Of a DNA stretch of 64,000 nt, positions 7,235 through 15,709 are shown piece after piece (the stretch's first letter is position 1; each line of letters starts with the position of its first letter). The DNA lies in contig NZ_VZQZ01000001.1 in the NCBI RefSeq assembly GCF_008802365.1, forward strand, positions 558,001 to 622,000, in the 5' to 3' direction. The DNA comes from Oryzomonas japonica. GTDB taxonomy: Bacteria; Desulfobacterota; Desulfuromonadia; Geobacterales; Pseudopelobacteraceae. The translations under genes were made by a program, and so were the position numbers. The notes beneath the pieces were generated by a model. It had not been told where the DNA came from and searched no databases. It worked only from the letters and a program-made list of their open reading frames with translations.

Positions 7235-8416
7235 ATGAAGAGAGGTATGATCGGAGTGGTAGCTTTTGGTGCGGCGGTGGCGCTTGCGGTTCCCGCCATG
7301 GCCATCGACTTTAGCGGGTACGGCGCCATCAGGCTGGGGACCTTCTGGCAACAGAACCAGTACTACAATGCTGCGGGTGCCAAAAGAAGCGACAGCGACT
7401 TCAGCCTTGACCTGATGGGCGACAGTCTGGTCGGCGTGCGCGCCAAGGAAGGCGACTTCTCCGCAGTCGCGGAACTCGGCGCCTACAACCCCAAGGCGTA
7501 CTCGAAAGGCCTTGAACTCCGTCTGCTGTTCGGCGAATGGAATTTCGGCAACGGCAAGCTGCGCATCGGCAGGACCCCCAGCCCCTATGTCTACCGCACC
7601 CAGCAGGTATGGGACAGCGACGGCGGTTTCAACGCTTACGGCTCCCTGTGGGACGGCCGTTATGCAAATATCAAGCTGACCATGAACAACGGCTTCTACT
7701 TTACCCTCATGCAGCCGAGGGTCGGCGCCCAGGCCAACAACACCGGCAACGTCACAAGTAGCGACGCCACTGCCGCCGCCTCGCAAACCGGGAACCTCTA
7801 TCCCACCGCGGCTTACACCAACTATAACACCATAATGCCAAAGATTGTAACCGGTTACGAGGGCAAGCTGGACAGGTGGACCTATGGCGGCGGCGTGGCC
7901 TACAATATGTACAACGTGGAGACATACGCTACGGCAACGGCCAATCCTGTCAAAACGGACATCCACTCCTACTTGGTCTTTTTCCACGGCAAGATCGATC
8001 TGGCGCCGGTGGAGCTGTCCTATAACGTTTTTACCGGCCGCAACCTGGGCGATCTGATGAGCACTGCCGCCAGCGCCTATGTCACGAGCGGCGCCAACCC
8101 CAACGGTGCCGGCACCGGCGCATATTATGATGTCACCAACAAAGCAAACGCCTACAGCTACGGTGGCTGGGGCCAGGTCGGCTATACCGTGAACGACAAA
8201 CTCAAGCTCTATGCCGGCGCATCCTATGTCGCGGACGACAACCGCAAGACCCACGCCGACGAGCGCCTGGCCACCTTCGTCAATGCCCAGTACCAAGTCA
8301 GCAAGAATTTCAAGATCGTGCCTGAAATAGACTTCATGAATGACATGACCAGCACGACCGGTGCAAAAGAACCCAGAACATTCGTCGCCGGCGCCAAATG
8401 GGAAATGGCCTTTTAA
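7235..8416 (+). CDS. outer-membrane porin-like beta-barrel protein
   Basis: 393 aa. Signal peptide (MKRGMIGVVAFGAAVALAVPAMA), then IDFSGYGAIRLGTFW and repeated amphipathic strands rich in Tyr, Asn and Gly, ending in KWEMAF, a C-terminal Phe typical of outer-membrane barrels. This is the common Geobacter porin type. An AAGGAGA ribosome site precedes the ATG. It follows the flavoprotein by 139 nt, with a C/G-rich hairpin (about 7110-7136) but no proper terminator between, so it may share the sigma-54 transcript and let the reductase substrate into the periplasm. That role is inference from position. Confidence 0.85.
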   Translation: MKRGMIGVVAFGAAVALAVPAMAIDFSGYGAIRLGTFWQQNQYYNAAGAKRSDSDFSLDLMGDSLVGVRAKEGDFSAVAELGAYNPKAYSKGLELRLLFGEWNFGNGKLRIGRTPSPYVYRTQQVWDSDGGFNAYGSLWDGRYANIKLTMNNGFYFTLMQPRVGAQANNTGNVTSSDATAAASQTGNLYPTAAYTNYNTIMPKIVTGYEGKLDRWTYGGGVAYNMYNVETYATATANPVKTDIHSYLVFFHGKIDLAPVELSYNVFTGRNLGDLMSTAASAYVTSGANPNGAGTGAYYDVTNKANAYSYGGWGQVGYTVNDKLKLYAGASYVADDNRKTHADERLATFVNAQYQVSKNFKIVPEIDFMNDMTSTTGAKEPRTFVAGAKWEMAF

Positions 8417-8456
8417 CACCACCACAAGGCTCGCCTCAAGGGCCTCCTTCATGTTA

Positions 8457-8484
8457 TGGGGGGGAGCAGTCCCCCCCACGTTTT
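8457..8484 (+). terminator. terminator after the porin gene
   Basis: TGGGGGGG, loop AGCAG, CCCCCCCA, then CGTTTT. It ends the cytochrome-flavoprotein-porin unit, about 40 nt after the porin stop. Confidence 0.6.
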
Positions 8485-8658
8485 CACGGGCAGCCGGGCT
8501 CGCGGGTCAGCTCCCGTTGCGGTTCGAGTATCTGGACATCAAACGCTTGTATGGACCGATGCCTGCCATGTCCAGGTCCCGGTTCCGCATCCAGTCCGCC
8601 ATGCGGCAGAGAGACCATACAGCCACCATCGTCCCGGCTGTCCAAAAGGAGAACAGGT

Positions 8659-10344
8659 ATGTTACCGACACTACGGGCACCTTTCTTTGTACTCGCCTTG
8701 TTCCTGCTGATTCCCGTCCTGAACGCTTCGGCGGCCGTTAATGAGGCGCTGGTTCGTGATTTCGCGCCGGTTTCGGGATACGTCGTCCAGCCGGCCGGGA
8801 GCGAGTTCATCATCGATCTGGATGCGCGGCAGCAGATTGCCGTCGGCGACATCTTCAGCGTCGTGACCCCCGGTGAAAAGATTGTCCACCCGGTGACGCG
8901 GGAGGTGCTCGGAACCCAGGATACCGTGAAAGGCATCTTGCAGGTCACCCGCATCAAGGGGGGCTACTCCTATTGCCGCCCCCTCGGGTCCGTATCCGCC
9001 ATCCGGAATGGAGACGTCATTCGCCGGTTCCAGAATATCGATGTTGATTTCTGGGACTATACCGGCCACGGGGAACAACTCTTCAAGGAATTACGCGCGG
9101 CTCTGCCCCAGCTCCCATGGCAAGGCTATGCGGCATCCCAGAAGAACAGGCCTGCAACCCCGGCTCTTCCTCCGGGAAGGCCTCCCGCCCTCTACTTCGT
9201 CCTTACCAGCCTGGGGTTGGATGTACGCTCGTCCGATTTCGAAATTATCCATAGGTATCCTGTTTTCGACCTGTACCAGGCCCGAACCGCTCCGGCTTTG
9301 GCCATTGAGCCGACATCGGTGACGCAGGACACCGCCATGATCAGCCGCGGACCGGACCCGGGCTCGAAAACCTACTGGACCAGCCCGCCTATGAAGGGGA
9401 TGCCGGTCGGCGTGGAAACGGGAGATTTCGATGGGGACGGCAAGCAGGAGATTGCGGTGGCCTTCGGCGACAGGATAGAAATCTACCGCCTGACCGGTCA
9501 CGATTATCAACAACTGGCCACGGTCCCACTCGGCGCCGCGATCAGGGCCTATCATCTCGATGGGGTCGACCTGAAGGGAAACGGCCGGCCGCAACTCTTC
9601 GTTTCAGCCGTCACAAACGCCGGGAACCTGTCGGGCGTCATCATCGAATCGCAGGACCGCCAGTACCGCATCACCCGGAAAGACATCCCCTGGCACCTGC
9701 GCCGCTTGACAATGCCGGGCGAGGGCCTTGTCCTGCTTGCCCAGAAGATGGGGCTCCAGGGGCGTGAATTCGCCGGCCCCATCTTCCGGGTCAAACTGGC
9801 CGGCGGCGAGCTCGTTGAAGGCCCGACGGTGGACGTGCCCTCTAAAACGAATCTGTACGCTTTTGCCCTCCTTCCCACCAAAGGGCGGAACCTGTTCGCC
9901 TGTCTCGGAGATGACGGCTATCTGAATATCGTCACGCCGGACGGCCGGATAGTGGGAAGCAGCGTCGACAGGATGGGGGGGAGTGAATCGTACCTGGAGA
10001 TGAACGAAGAGGTATCGAGTGGGGGAGAAAGCCGGATTTCATACATCCCTGCCCGCATCGAGGTGAATGAAAACGGGGAAATCCTGGTTCCGGTCAACAG
10101 CGGTTTCAGCCTGCTCTCGCGCGTGCGGGTGTTTTCGAAATCGGAGATGAAAGCCATGACGTGGGACGGCTCGACCCTGCGCGAGGCATGGCACTCGACG
10201 CAGGAAAAGAGCTACGTGGCCGACTTTCGCCTGGCGGATGCGAATAACCGGGGAGTCAAGGCGCTTGTGACCGCTGTTGCCTTTCCCGATTACAGCCCTT
10301 TTTCGACTCGCAGGGCGGTACTGCACGTATACGAGCTCCCCTGA
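8659..10344 (+). CDS. secreted FG-GAP/VCBS-type beta-propeller protein
   Basis: 561 aa. Signal peptide (residues 1-25, LLIPVLNASA), an N-terminal segment with SGYVVQPAGSEFIIDLD and QQIAVGDIFSVV that resembles the C-terminal part of FlgT-like proteins, then a propeller-like region from about residue 240 containing one clear Ca-binding FG-GAP motif (VETGDFDGDGKQEIAV) and degenerate copies (YHLDGVDLKGNGRPQLF, ADANNRGVKALVTAV). The start at 8659 follows AAAAGGAGAACAGGT; the longer frame upstream lacks a signal. FG-GAP repeats usually mediate binding. It may belong to the neighbouring respiratory module or be independent, as a terminator precedes it. Function unknown. Confidence 0.75.
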   Translation: MLPTLRAPFFVLALFLLIPVLNASAAVNEALVRDFAPVSGYVVQPAGSEFIIDLDARQQIAVGDIFSVVTPGEKIVHPVTREVLGTQDTVKGILQVTRIKGGYSYCRPLGSVSAIRNGDVIRRFQNIDVDFWDYTGHGEQLFKELRAALPQLPWQGYAASQKNRPATPALPPGRPPALYFVLTSLGLDVRSSDFEIIHRYPVFDLYQARTAPALAIEPTSVTQDTAMISRGPDPGSKTYWTSPPMKGMPVGVETGDFDGDGKQEIAVAFGDRIEIYRLTGHDYQQLATVPLGAAIRAYHLDGVDLKGNGRPQLFVSAVTNAGNLSGVIIESQDRQYRITRKDIPWHLRRLTMPGEGLVLLAQKMGLQGREFAGPIFRVKLAGGELVEGPTVDVPSKTNLYAFALLPTKGRNLFACLGDDGYLNIVTPDGRIVGSSVDRMGGSESYLEMNEEVSSGGESRISYIPARIEVNENGEILVPVNSGFSLLSRVRVFSKSEMKAMTWDGSTLREAWHSTQEKSYVADFRLADANNRGVKALVTAVAFPDYSPFSTRRAVLHVYELP

Positions 10345-10571
10345 ATCCGATATGTGCGGTGATCTGCGCCCAAGGTCGCGGCATCGGCTGGTGGAATCAG
10401 GCGCCCGTCGGATTCGGCTGTTAACCGGCACCACCGGGAAGATGGTTGGCCTGCAGATTGTGGAACGGAGCCCCCATGGAAATCCCGCCACCGGGACCAG
10501 CAGCCGCTCCATGAGGACCAAACGGGAAAACGGGGCCACCTGCTGGCAAACCTGTAAGACGAGGACGTGGC

Positions 10572-11000
10572 ATGGAAGTTCAAAATAACCATCGATTCAA
10601 GAGACAGCTTAAGACCATGAACAATGATTCACGCATGCCGAGTAGGGGGATGACCGTCAGCGACAGCCGCTACCGGAACATCGTCGGTCGACTGGATGCC
10701 ATGTCTGAACAGCTTTTGCATAAGCCGGATAAAGATCTTGGAGCGGACGTTGACCGGCTGCTGGACACCATGATGGAGCATATCGATAGCGAGAATGGTT
10801 ACATGAGGATGGTGGGCTTTCCCCAAGCCGTACAGCACGGTCTCCACCACCAGTTCATCTGCGCCAGGACGGCCGAATTGCATTTCCGCATCAGCAAGGG
10901 GCAGGAGATAACGCCCGAAGAGTTGAGCAAGGTGCGCCTGCTCTGGATGGAGCACATCCATGTCCATGACCGGGCTTTCGAAGTGTTCCTGGCTGGGTAG
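10572..11000 (+). CDS. hemerythrin-like protein with an incomplete ligand set
   Basis: 142 aa. The four-helix hemerythrin fold is indicated by H-x3-E in MMEHIDSENGYM, H-x3-H in VQHGLHHQF and H-x4-D in WMEHIHVHD. These would be six of the seven diiron ligands of bacteriohemerythrins. The first-helix His (normally in an NQHKEL-like motif) is not present; the region reads YRNIVGRLD. It may bind a diiron site differently or have another role in oxygen sensing or storage. A GAGGA site precedes the ATG at 10572; an ATG at 10618 is an alternative. The 227 nt upstream (10345-10571) show no gene or clear promoter. Confidence 0.75.
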   Translation: MEVQNNHRFKRQLKTMNNDSRMPSRGMTVSDSRYRNIVGRLDAMSEQLLHKPDKDLGADVDRLLDTMMEHIDSENGYMRMVGFPQAVQHGLHHQFICARTAELHFRISKGQEITPEELSKVRLLWMEHIHVHDRAFEVFLAG

Positions 11001-11017
11001 TGCCCGGGCGGCTAGTC

Positions 11018-11043
11018 GTGGGGAGTAAGCCCCCCACTTTTTA
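11018..11043 (+). terminator. terminator after the hemerythrin-like gene
   Basis: GTGGGG, loop AGTAAGC, CCCCCAC, then TTTTT immediately after the stem. Confidence 0.8.
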
Positions 11044-11175
11044 GACTGCTTCGGAAAGAGTGACGACCATGGCACGCTCATTAGTAGCCTTGCGCGGCGC
11101 TGATTTCGAGTCGTGCCCCATATATCGCCACAGGAACGAATAAAAAAGCGCATTGCAAGAAAAGGAACGACGACC

Positions 11176-12384
11176 ATGAAGACCCGTAACCTGTTCCGGG
11201 GCCTGTTCCTGATCAACTTCGCCATTACCCTGGGTTTCGGCATCGCCGACGCCTTCTTCTCCATGTACGTCTTCAGCCTGGGGGCCAGGGGCCTCCTCCT
11301 GGGGCTGCCCCTGGTATTCTACTCCCTCTCCAAGGTCCTCTTCAGCCCCTTCATGGGCGCCTGGTCCGATCGGATCGGACGCAGAAAGATCGCTGCAATA
11401 AGCCTCGGCCTCTACCTGTTCGTCTCGGTCTGCTATTTCTTCACCACCAGCCTGCCCCTGATCACGGTCCTGCGCCTGCTCCAGGGGATCGGTTGCGCCA
11501 TGTTCCGGCCGGTGGTGGTTTCCCTGGTGAGCGATTGCAGCTCCGCCAGGAAGCGGGCCACGGTCATGGGGACCTTTGACATGTCCTTCTACGGCGCCTT
11601 GAGCGTGGGACCGGTTATCGGCGGCATCCTGAAAGACCTGTGGGGCTTCAGGGGGATCTTCGCCACCCTGGCCCTGTTGTGCATCCTGGCGCTGGCAGTG
11701 GCCTTGGTCTGCATCCCTGCCCAGAGGGTCGCGCCGCGGCAAACGGGGCCCGGCGAAAGGGGGCGCTTCCGGGACATCCTGGACGTGACCCGCCACAGCA
11801 CCCTGCGGGGCCTTCTGGCCTTCATCTTCGGCCGGGCCTGCGGCATCTCCCTCCTGGGCGCCTTCCTGCCGATCATGCTCACCACCCGGCTGGGGCTGAA
11901 CGGCACCCGGACCGGCCTGGTCATGGCCTCCACAAGCCTGGTGATGACCCTGCTCCTGCGCCCTGTGGGCATGCTTTCCGACAGAGCCCCGCGCAAATCC
12001 CTGGTGGTGGTGGGGGGTACCATCGTCTCGCTGCTTTACTTCCTGATACCGGTTGCGGTTGGATTCTCCCAGATACTCATTCTGGGGGTGGGGATCGGCC
12101 TGTTCAGCGTCCTGTCCCAACCCGCCAGCACGGCGCTGTTGGTGGAGGAGGGGAGCCGCCATGGCATGGGGCTGACGATCGGAACCTTCAACGCCGTGCT
12201 CAATCTGGGGTTTGTCTCTGGGCCGCTACTTGGTGCCGGACTCCAGAATACCCTCGGACTGACCGCCGTCTTTTACGCCGCAGGGATCATGGGGCTCGGC
12301 GCTGTGGCGATGTTTATTAAACATATTTCAGCAGAGGGAGGGCATGCAAAACAAGATATGGGACAAACAGAAGTTCGATTTTGA
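11176..12384 (+). CDS. major facilitator superfamily transporter
   Basis: 402 aa, about 12 hydrophobic segments. The MFS motif A is seen between TM2 and TM3 (GAWSDRIGRRK) with a degenerate copy in the second half (GMLSDRAPRKS). TM4/5 contain RLLQGIGCAMFRPV, as in drug/H+ antiporters. The start at 11176 follows AAGGAACGACGACC and gives a standard MFS N-terminus (MKTRNLFRGLFLINFAITLG). The substrate cannot be assigned. No dedicated regulator is adjacent. The last residues are charged and cytoplasmic. Confidence 0.88.
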   Translation: MKTRNLFRGLFLINFAITLGFGIADAFFSMYVFSLGARGLLLGLPLVFYSLSKVLFSPFMGAWSDRIGRRKIAAISLGLYLFVSVCYFFTTSLPLITVLRLLQGIGCAMFRPVVVSLVSDCSSARKRATVMGTFDMSFYGALSVGPVIGGILKDLWGFRGIFATLALLCILALAVALVCIPAQRVAPRQTGPGERGRFRDILDVTRHSTLRGLLAFIFGRACGISLLGAFLPIMLTTRLGLNGTRTGLVMASTSLVMTLLLRPVGMLSDRAPRKSLVVVGGTIVSLLYFLIPVAVGFSQILILGVGIGLFSVLSQPASTALLVEEGSRHGMGLTIGTFNAVLNLGFVSGPLLGAGLQNTLGLTAVFYAAGIMGLGAVAMFIKHISAEGGHAKQDMGQTEVRF

Positions 12385-12479
12385 CAAGCACGCCGGGGGG
12401 GATTTAAGAGGATGTAAGGTCGTTTGCCGAAAAAACAGTCGCTCGGCTACATCTGCGTCAAAGTCTGCGCCAGAAAATA

Positions 12480-12516
12480 AAAAAAAGGGGCTAGCTGATG
12501 GGCTAACCCCTTTATT
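12480..12516 (-). terminator. terminator of the tRNA-Phe/tRNA-Arg transcript
   Basis: On the minus strand GGGGTTAGCCC and the complementary GCTAGCCCC flank a short loop and are followed by a run of U. It begins right after the CCA end of tRNA-Arg. Confidence 0.85.
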
Positions 12517-12518
12517 TA

Positions 12519-12595
12519 TGGTGCGCCTGGCAAGATTCGAACTTGCGACCTACGGATTCGTAGTCCGTTGCTCTATCCAGCTGAGCTACAAGCGC
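12519..12595 (-). tRNA. tRNA-Arg (anticodon ACG)
   Basis: The minus strand folds as a complete 77-nt cloverleaf: acceptor GCGCTTG, D-arm AGCTCAGCTGGATAGAGC, anticodon stem ACGGA/TCCGT around loop CTACGAA, T-arm GTTCGAATC, encoded CCA. A34 would be deaminated to inosine by TadA to read CGU/CGC/CGA. Confidence 0.97.
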
Positions 12596-12642
12596 AAATT
12601 GATTTTCCTGAAACAAAAGGGCCGGTACCCTCTGGAAAGTAA

Positions 12643-12718
<76 letters not shown>

Positions 12719-12732
12719 GAAAAAGGATTTTT

Positions 12733-12762
12733 TATATACCCCGATTTGATTCGAACTGTCAA
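12733..12762 (-). promoter_or_regulatory. sigma-70 promoter of the tRNA-Phe/Arg operon
   Basis: TTGACA (12757-12762) and TATATA (12733-12738) on the minus strand, 18-bp spacer, about 15 nt upstream of the mature 5' end of tRNA-Phe. Both boxes are close to consensus, as expected for a stable-RNA promoter. Confidence 0.8.
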
Positions 12763-12795
12763 TGAAAAACTGCCCTTTGTCGGGCCTGCCTCACA

Positions 12796-13872
12796 TTATT
12801 TCTCTTCGGCCCGCTGAACCCGGATGGGAACGTAGTTGCAGAAGGGCTCTTCCTCCATGTAATCTCCGTGCACCGCATCCGCCCTGGCCCGGCACCCGCC
12901 GCAGACATTGATGTATTCGCATTGCCCGCACTTGCCCTTGTAAGCTTTGAAGTTGCGGAGATTCTGGAAAATTTCTGAATTCTCCCAGATCTCGCGGAAC
13001 GGGGTCTGCTTGACGTTCCCGGCGACACGATGGAAGTAGGAACAGGGCTTGACATTGCCGAAGCAGTCGATCAGGCAGATGGTCTGGGCGGCGATGCACC
13101 CCTTGCCGCCGCCGGTGGAAAACGTCAGGGAGCGCCGTTCAAACTTGAGCCCCTCCGCTTTGGCTTTCTGGGGAACGATCCGGTAGTAATGGGGGGCGCA
13201 GGTCGGCCGCATGAGGATGTCGTCTTCGTTCTTTTCCTGCTGATAATGCCAGTCAAGGATCTCCTCGTAGTCCTCCTTGGAGATCAACTCGTTCATAATC
13301 GCTTCGCCGCGGCCGGTGGGGACGATCATGAACATGTACCAGGCGGTTGCCCCCAACGATTTGGCCAGCTTGAACGTATCGGCAATGTCATGCTGATTGC
13401 GCTTGGTAAAGGATGAGTTGATCAGGAATTTCTGGCCGTTGCGGCGGAAGATCTCGGCCGCGCGGATAACCCCCTCGAACGAACCGGGGCACTGGCGAAA
13501 GTTGTCGTGAATTTCCGGCGTTGATCCGTCCAGGGACAGTGACACCATCTTTATGTCGGCCTTTTTCATCTTCTGGCAAATCTCGTCGGTTACCAGGGCG
13601 CCGTTGCTGGCCATGCACATGCGCAGGCCCAGGGATGTCCCGAACTCTGCGAGTTCAAAGATATCCGGCCTCAAGAGCGGCTCGCCGCCGGAGAGTACTA
13701 TGACCGGTTTGGAGAATGCGGCGATTTCGGACAGCAGTTTTTTCCCCTCATCCGTCGTGAAGTCGCCTTCCGATGAGGTCATGTCCGAAGAGCAGCGGCA
13801 GTGCACGCAGCGCAGATTGCATTTCTGCGTGGTTTCCCAGGCGATCCATTTGGGTACAAATTCCTCGCGCAT
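12796..13872 (-). CDS. ahbD: radical SAM/SPASM protein, AhbD-like (heme b synthase type)
   Basis: 358 aa. The radical SAM cluster motif CNLRCVHC is at residues 18-25, followed by the SAM-binding GGEPLLR. The C-terminal SPASM-type region holds further Cys residues ([34 protein letters not shown]) for auxiliary Fe-S clusters. [18 protein letters not shown] and CAPHYYRI resemble AhbD, which decarboxylates Fe-coproporphyrin III to heme in the siroheme-dependent pathway; related AhbC and NirJ proteins share the fold, so the exact reaction is not certain. No other heme gene is next to it. A GGGAG site precedes the ATG. The gene faces mglB across a gap with repeated CGCCCATTC elements. Confidence 0.7.
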   Translation of the reverse strand: MREEFVPKWIAWETTQKCNLRCVHCRCSSDMTSSEGDFTTDEGKKLLSEIAAFSKPVIVLSGGEPLLRPDIFELAEFGTSLGLRMCMASNGALVTDEICQKMKKADIKMVSLSLDGSTPEIHDNFRQCPGSFEGVIRAAEIFRRNGQKFLINSSFTKRNQHDIADTFKLAKSLGATAWYMFMIVPTGRGEAIMNELISKEDYEEILDWHYQQEKNEDDILMRPTCAPHYYRIVPQKAKAEGLKFERRSLTFSTGGGKGCIAAQTICLIDCFGNVKPCSYFHRVAGNVKQTPFREIWENSEIFQNLRNFKAYKGKCGQCEYINVCGGCRARADAVHGDYMEEEPFCNYVPIRVQRAEEK

Positions 13873-13897
13873 AAGGCTCCCGTCTCAAAGAATAGGG

Positions 13898-13942
13898 CGC
13901 CCATTCGTGACGCCCATTCAAGACTTTACCGCGAATGGGCGT
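13898..13942. promoter_or_regulatory. three copies of CGCCCATTC, two as an inverted repeat
   Basis: CGCCCATTC occurs at 13898-13906 and 13911-13919, and inverted as GAATGGGCG at 13933-13941; the last two extend to a 10-bp inverted repeat (13910-13919 / 13933-13942). They lie just upstream of the AhbD-like gene, where an operator or 5'-UTR hairpin would act. Confidence 0.5.
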
Positions 13943-14020
13943 GTAAACTCAAGGATAATTGTTGGAGAGCCGTTTGTTTGCCAGGCGGCGTATATGGGTA
14001 CTCCCCGTTTTTTAATAAAC

Positions 14021-14049
14021 TTGAAAGGGCCCACCAATTCTGTTATACA
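14021..14049 (+). promoter_or_regulatory. sigma-70 promoter of the mglBA operon
   Basis: TTGAAA (14021-14026) and TATACA (14044-14049) with a 17-bp spacer. Predicted transcription start near 14056, about 60 nt before mglB. Confidence 0.75.
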
Positions 14050-14115
14050 AAAGCCTATTAACCAGATACGTGCAATTCTACCTGAATTTCTACGGGTAAA
14101 TGCAAGGAGCGAGGC

Positions 14116-14607
14116 ATGTCCACTCCGCAGATGGTCATGTACGACGAAGAGTTTCAGGAGATCAACGAGGTTATCGGCAGACTTCTGAAAGAGGCGAATG
14201 CCAAGGTTATCTTTTTGGTGGACAAAAACGGCCAGCTCATTTCCGGTGTGGGTGAGACCGAGCGTTTTGATACGACATCGCTGGCCTCGCTTACTGCCGG
14301 CAATATCGCTGCAACGGGCGGCCTCGCCAAGCTGATCGGTGAAAAGGAATTCTCGATCCTTTTCCATGAGGGCGAGAAGGATAATCTGCACATATCGATC
14401 GTCGGCGGCAGGGTGATCCTGGTCGTGTTGTTCGACAGCCGCTCATCCCTCGGGCTGGTCCGGCTGCGGGTGAAAAAGTCTTCGGAAGAGCTCTCAGGCA
14501 TTTTTGAAAAATTACTCAAAAAAGCAGAAGATAAGGAAAAGCGCGGGGTTTCTGATTTTCCCTTTGCCGAGATCACTGATGATGATATTGATAGCCTTTT
14601 CAGCTAA
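14116..14607 (+). CDS. mglB: MglB-like roadblock/LC7 protein
   Basis: 163 aa. Roadblock/LC7 fold: EFQEINEVIGRLLKEANAKVIFLVDKNGQLIS, the Ala/Gly-rich ASLTAGNIAATGGLAKLIGE helix, and VILVVLFDSRSSLGLVRLRV. The C-terminal tail (residues about 135-163) is acidic and ends in DDDIDSLFS. In Myxococcus, MglB dimers act as GAP for the MglA GTPase and set cell polarity; in Geobacter-type cells the pair may organise motility or polar complexes. AAGGAG precedes the ATG. mglA starts 20 nt after the stop, so the two are co-transcribed. Confidence 0.88.
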   Translation: MSTPQMVMYDEEFQEINEVIGRLLKEANAKVIFLVDKNGQLISGVGETERFDTTSLASLTAGNIAATGGLAKLIGEKEFSILFHEGEKDNLHISIVGGRVILVVLFDSRSSLGLVRLRVKKSSEELSGIFEKLLKKAEDKEKRGVSDFPFAEITDDDIDSLFS

Positions 14608-14627
14608 CGTTTTGAGGTAAGCTAGCA

Positions 14628-15215
14628 ATGTCCTTTATCAACTACGCCTCCCGCGAGATTAATTGCAAGATCGTCTACTACGGTCCGGGCTTGTGCGGTA
14701 AGACCACGAATCTTCAGTATATTTATCAAAAAACCGCCCCGGACGCCAAGGGCAAGATGATCAGCCTCGCAACCGAGACGGAGCGGACGCTTTTCTTTGA
14801 TTTTCTGCCGTTGGCCCTGGGTGAGATACGGGGCTTTAAAACCCGTTTTCATCTTTACACCGTTCCGGGGCAGGTTTTCTATGATGCATCGCGCAAGTTG
14901 ATCCTGAAGGGGGTCGACGGCGTTGTCTTTGTGGCCGACTCACAGGAAGAGCGCATGGATGCCAATGTGGAATCCCTGGATAACCTGCGGTTCAACCTCA
15001 AGGAACAGGGGTATGATCTTGATAAGCTCCCCTATGTTGTCCAGTACAATAAGCGCGATCTGGACAATATCGTGAGTATTGAAGAGTTGCGTCGCGAAAT
15101 CAATCCAACGAATGTCCCTGAATTCACGGGGTGCGCTACAACCGGTGAGGGGGTATTCGAGACCCTCAAGGCGGTGGCAAAGTTGATCCTGATTGACTTG
15201 AAAAAAGGTAAGTAA
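14628..15215 (+). CDS. mglA: MglA-like small GTPase
   Basis: 195 aa, usual MglA length. P-loop GPGLCGKTT at residues 19-27; the switch-I side has [15 protein letters not shown]3 appears as TVPGQ (PGQ instead of the DTAGQ of Ras-like proteins, typical of MglA); G4 is NKRD. The protein lacks a lipid anchor or membrane segment and should be a cytosolic polarity switch controlled by MglB. It is in one transcript with mglB upstream and a 113-aa gene downstream (79 nt gap). Confidence 0.92.
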   Translation: MSFINYASREINCKIVYYGPGLCGKTTNLQYIYQKTAPDAKGKMISLATETERTLFFDFLPLALGEIRGFKTRFHLYTVPGQVFYDASRKLILKGVDGVVFVADSQEERMDANVESLDNLRFNLKEQGYDLDKLPYVVQYNKRDLDNIVSIEELRREINPTNVPEFTGCATTGEGVFETLKAVAKLILIDLKKGK

Positions 15216-15294
15216 CACTAGCGAGACACTATCATTCAGGGCCCATGGGATGGTTTCTATGGGTTTTTGAATGAGTAATCGTGGAGGTTCAGAT

Positions 15295-15636
15295 ATGTCA
15301 ACGGAGCTGATCGACGTACCCAAGGGGATGAGCATCATCAAATCAATCCTCGTCAAGCGTCTCCAGACCCCCGGCTACTTTGCTGATGTCTACTTGGTTA
15401 TGCAGAACGGGCAATATGAAGCCGCTTTATTCATCAACGACAAATACAAGCCCGGCCCGCCGATTCCTTACCCGCTTGATAACCCTACCGAAGAAGTAAC
15501 CCATTGGATGGGAGTACGGCCGAGCGTGGGGCTGAGCCCGGAGGAGGCGGACCGGATCATCAACGAGGTGGAGGGCGAGAATGCCATCCACCGCAAGAAG
15601 ATGCAGGACCGCTGGAATAAGAGCGACACCCTGTAG
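15295..15636 (+). CDS. conserved hypothetical protein downstream of mglA
   Basis: 113 aa. GGAGG lies 7 nt before this ATG; an ATG 24 nt earlier has no ribosome site. No signal peptide or membrane segment. The sequence has a compact N-terminal alpha/beta-looking region (SIIKSILVKRLQTPGYFADVYLVMQNGQYEAALFINDKY, shown only as the region around residues 15-50) and a Pro-rich turn (PGPPIPYPLDNP), then a charged helical tail. I do not recognise a family. Position immediately after mglBA with no terminator suggests a role with that pair. Confidence 0.75.
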   Translation: MSTELIDVPKGMSIIKSILVKRLQTPGYFADVYLVMQNGQYEAALFINDKYKPGPPIPYPLDNPTEEVTHWMGVRPSVGLSPEEADRIINEVEGENAIHRKKMQDRWNKSDTL

Positions 15637-15648
15637 CTTTCTTTCGGC

Positions 15649-15677
15649 TTGATTTTTTCGAACCTGCATGGTAATTA
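15649..15677 (+). promoter_or_regulatory. sigma-70 promoter of tRNA-Ser
   Basis: TTGATT (15649-15654) and TAATTA (15672-15677), 17-bp spacer, about 32 nt before the tRNA. A CCCTG/CAGGG mini-hairpin lies in the leader. Confidence 0.6.
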
Positions 15678-15709
15678 GAAAGCCCTGCTGAATCAGGGTG
15701 GCGATATTT

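Noticed and set aside
7175-8479. Antisense frame over the porin gene
   Set aside because: Val/Gly-rich, no ribosome site at its start and no recognisable family; the plus strand encodes a complete porin with a signal.
10345-10571. Possible small gene between the FG-GAP and hemerythrin-like genes
   Set aside because: Several short frames are open on both strands but none has a ribosome site or recognisable sequence.
11041-12162. Antisense frame of about 373 codons over the MFS transporter
   Set aside because: Gln/Gly/His-rich composition typical of the antisense of hydrophobic genes.
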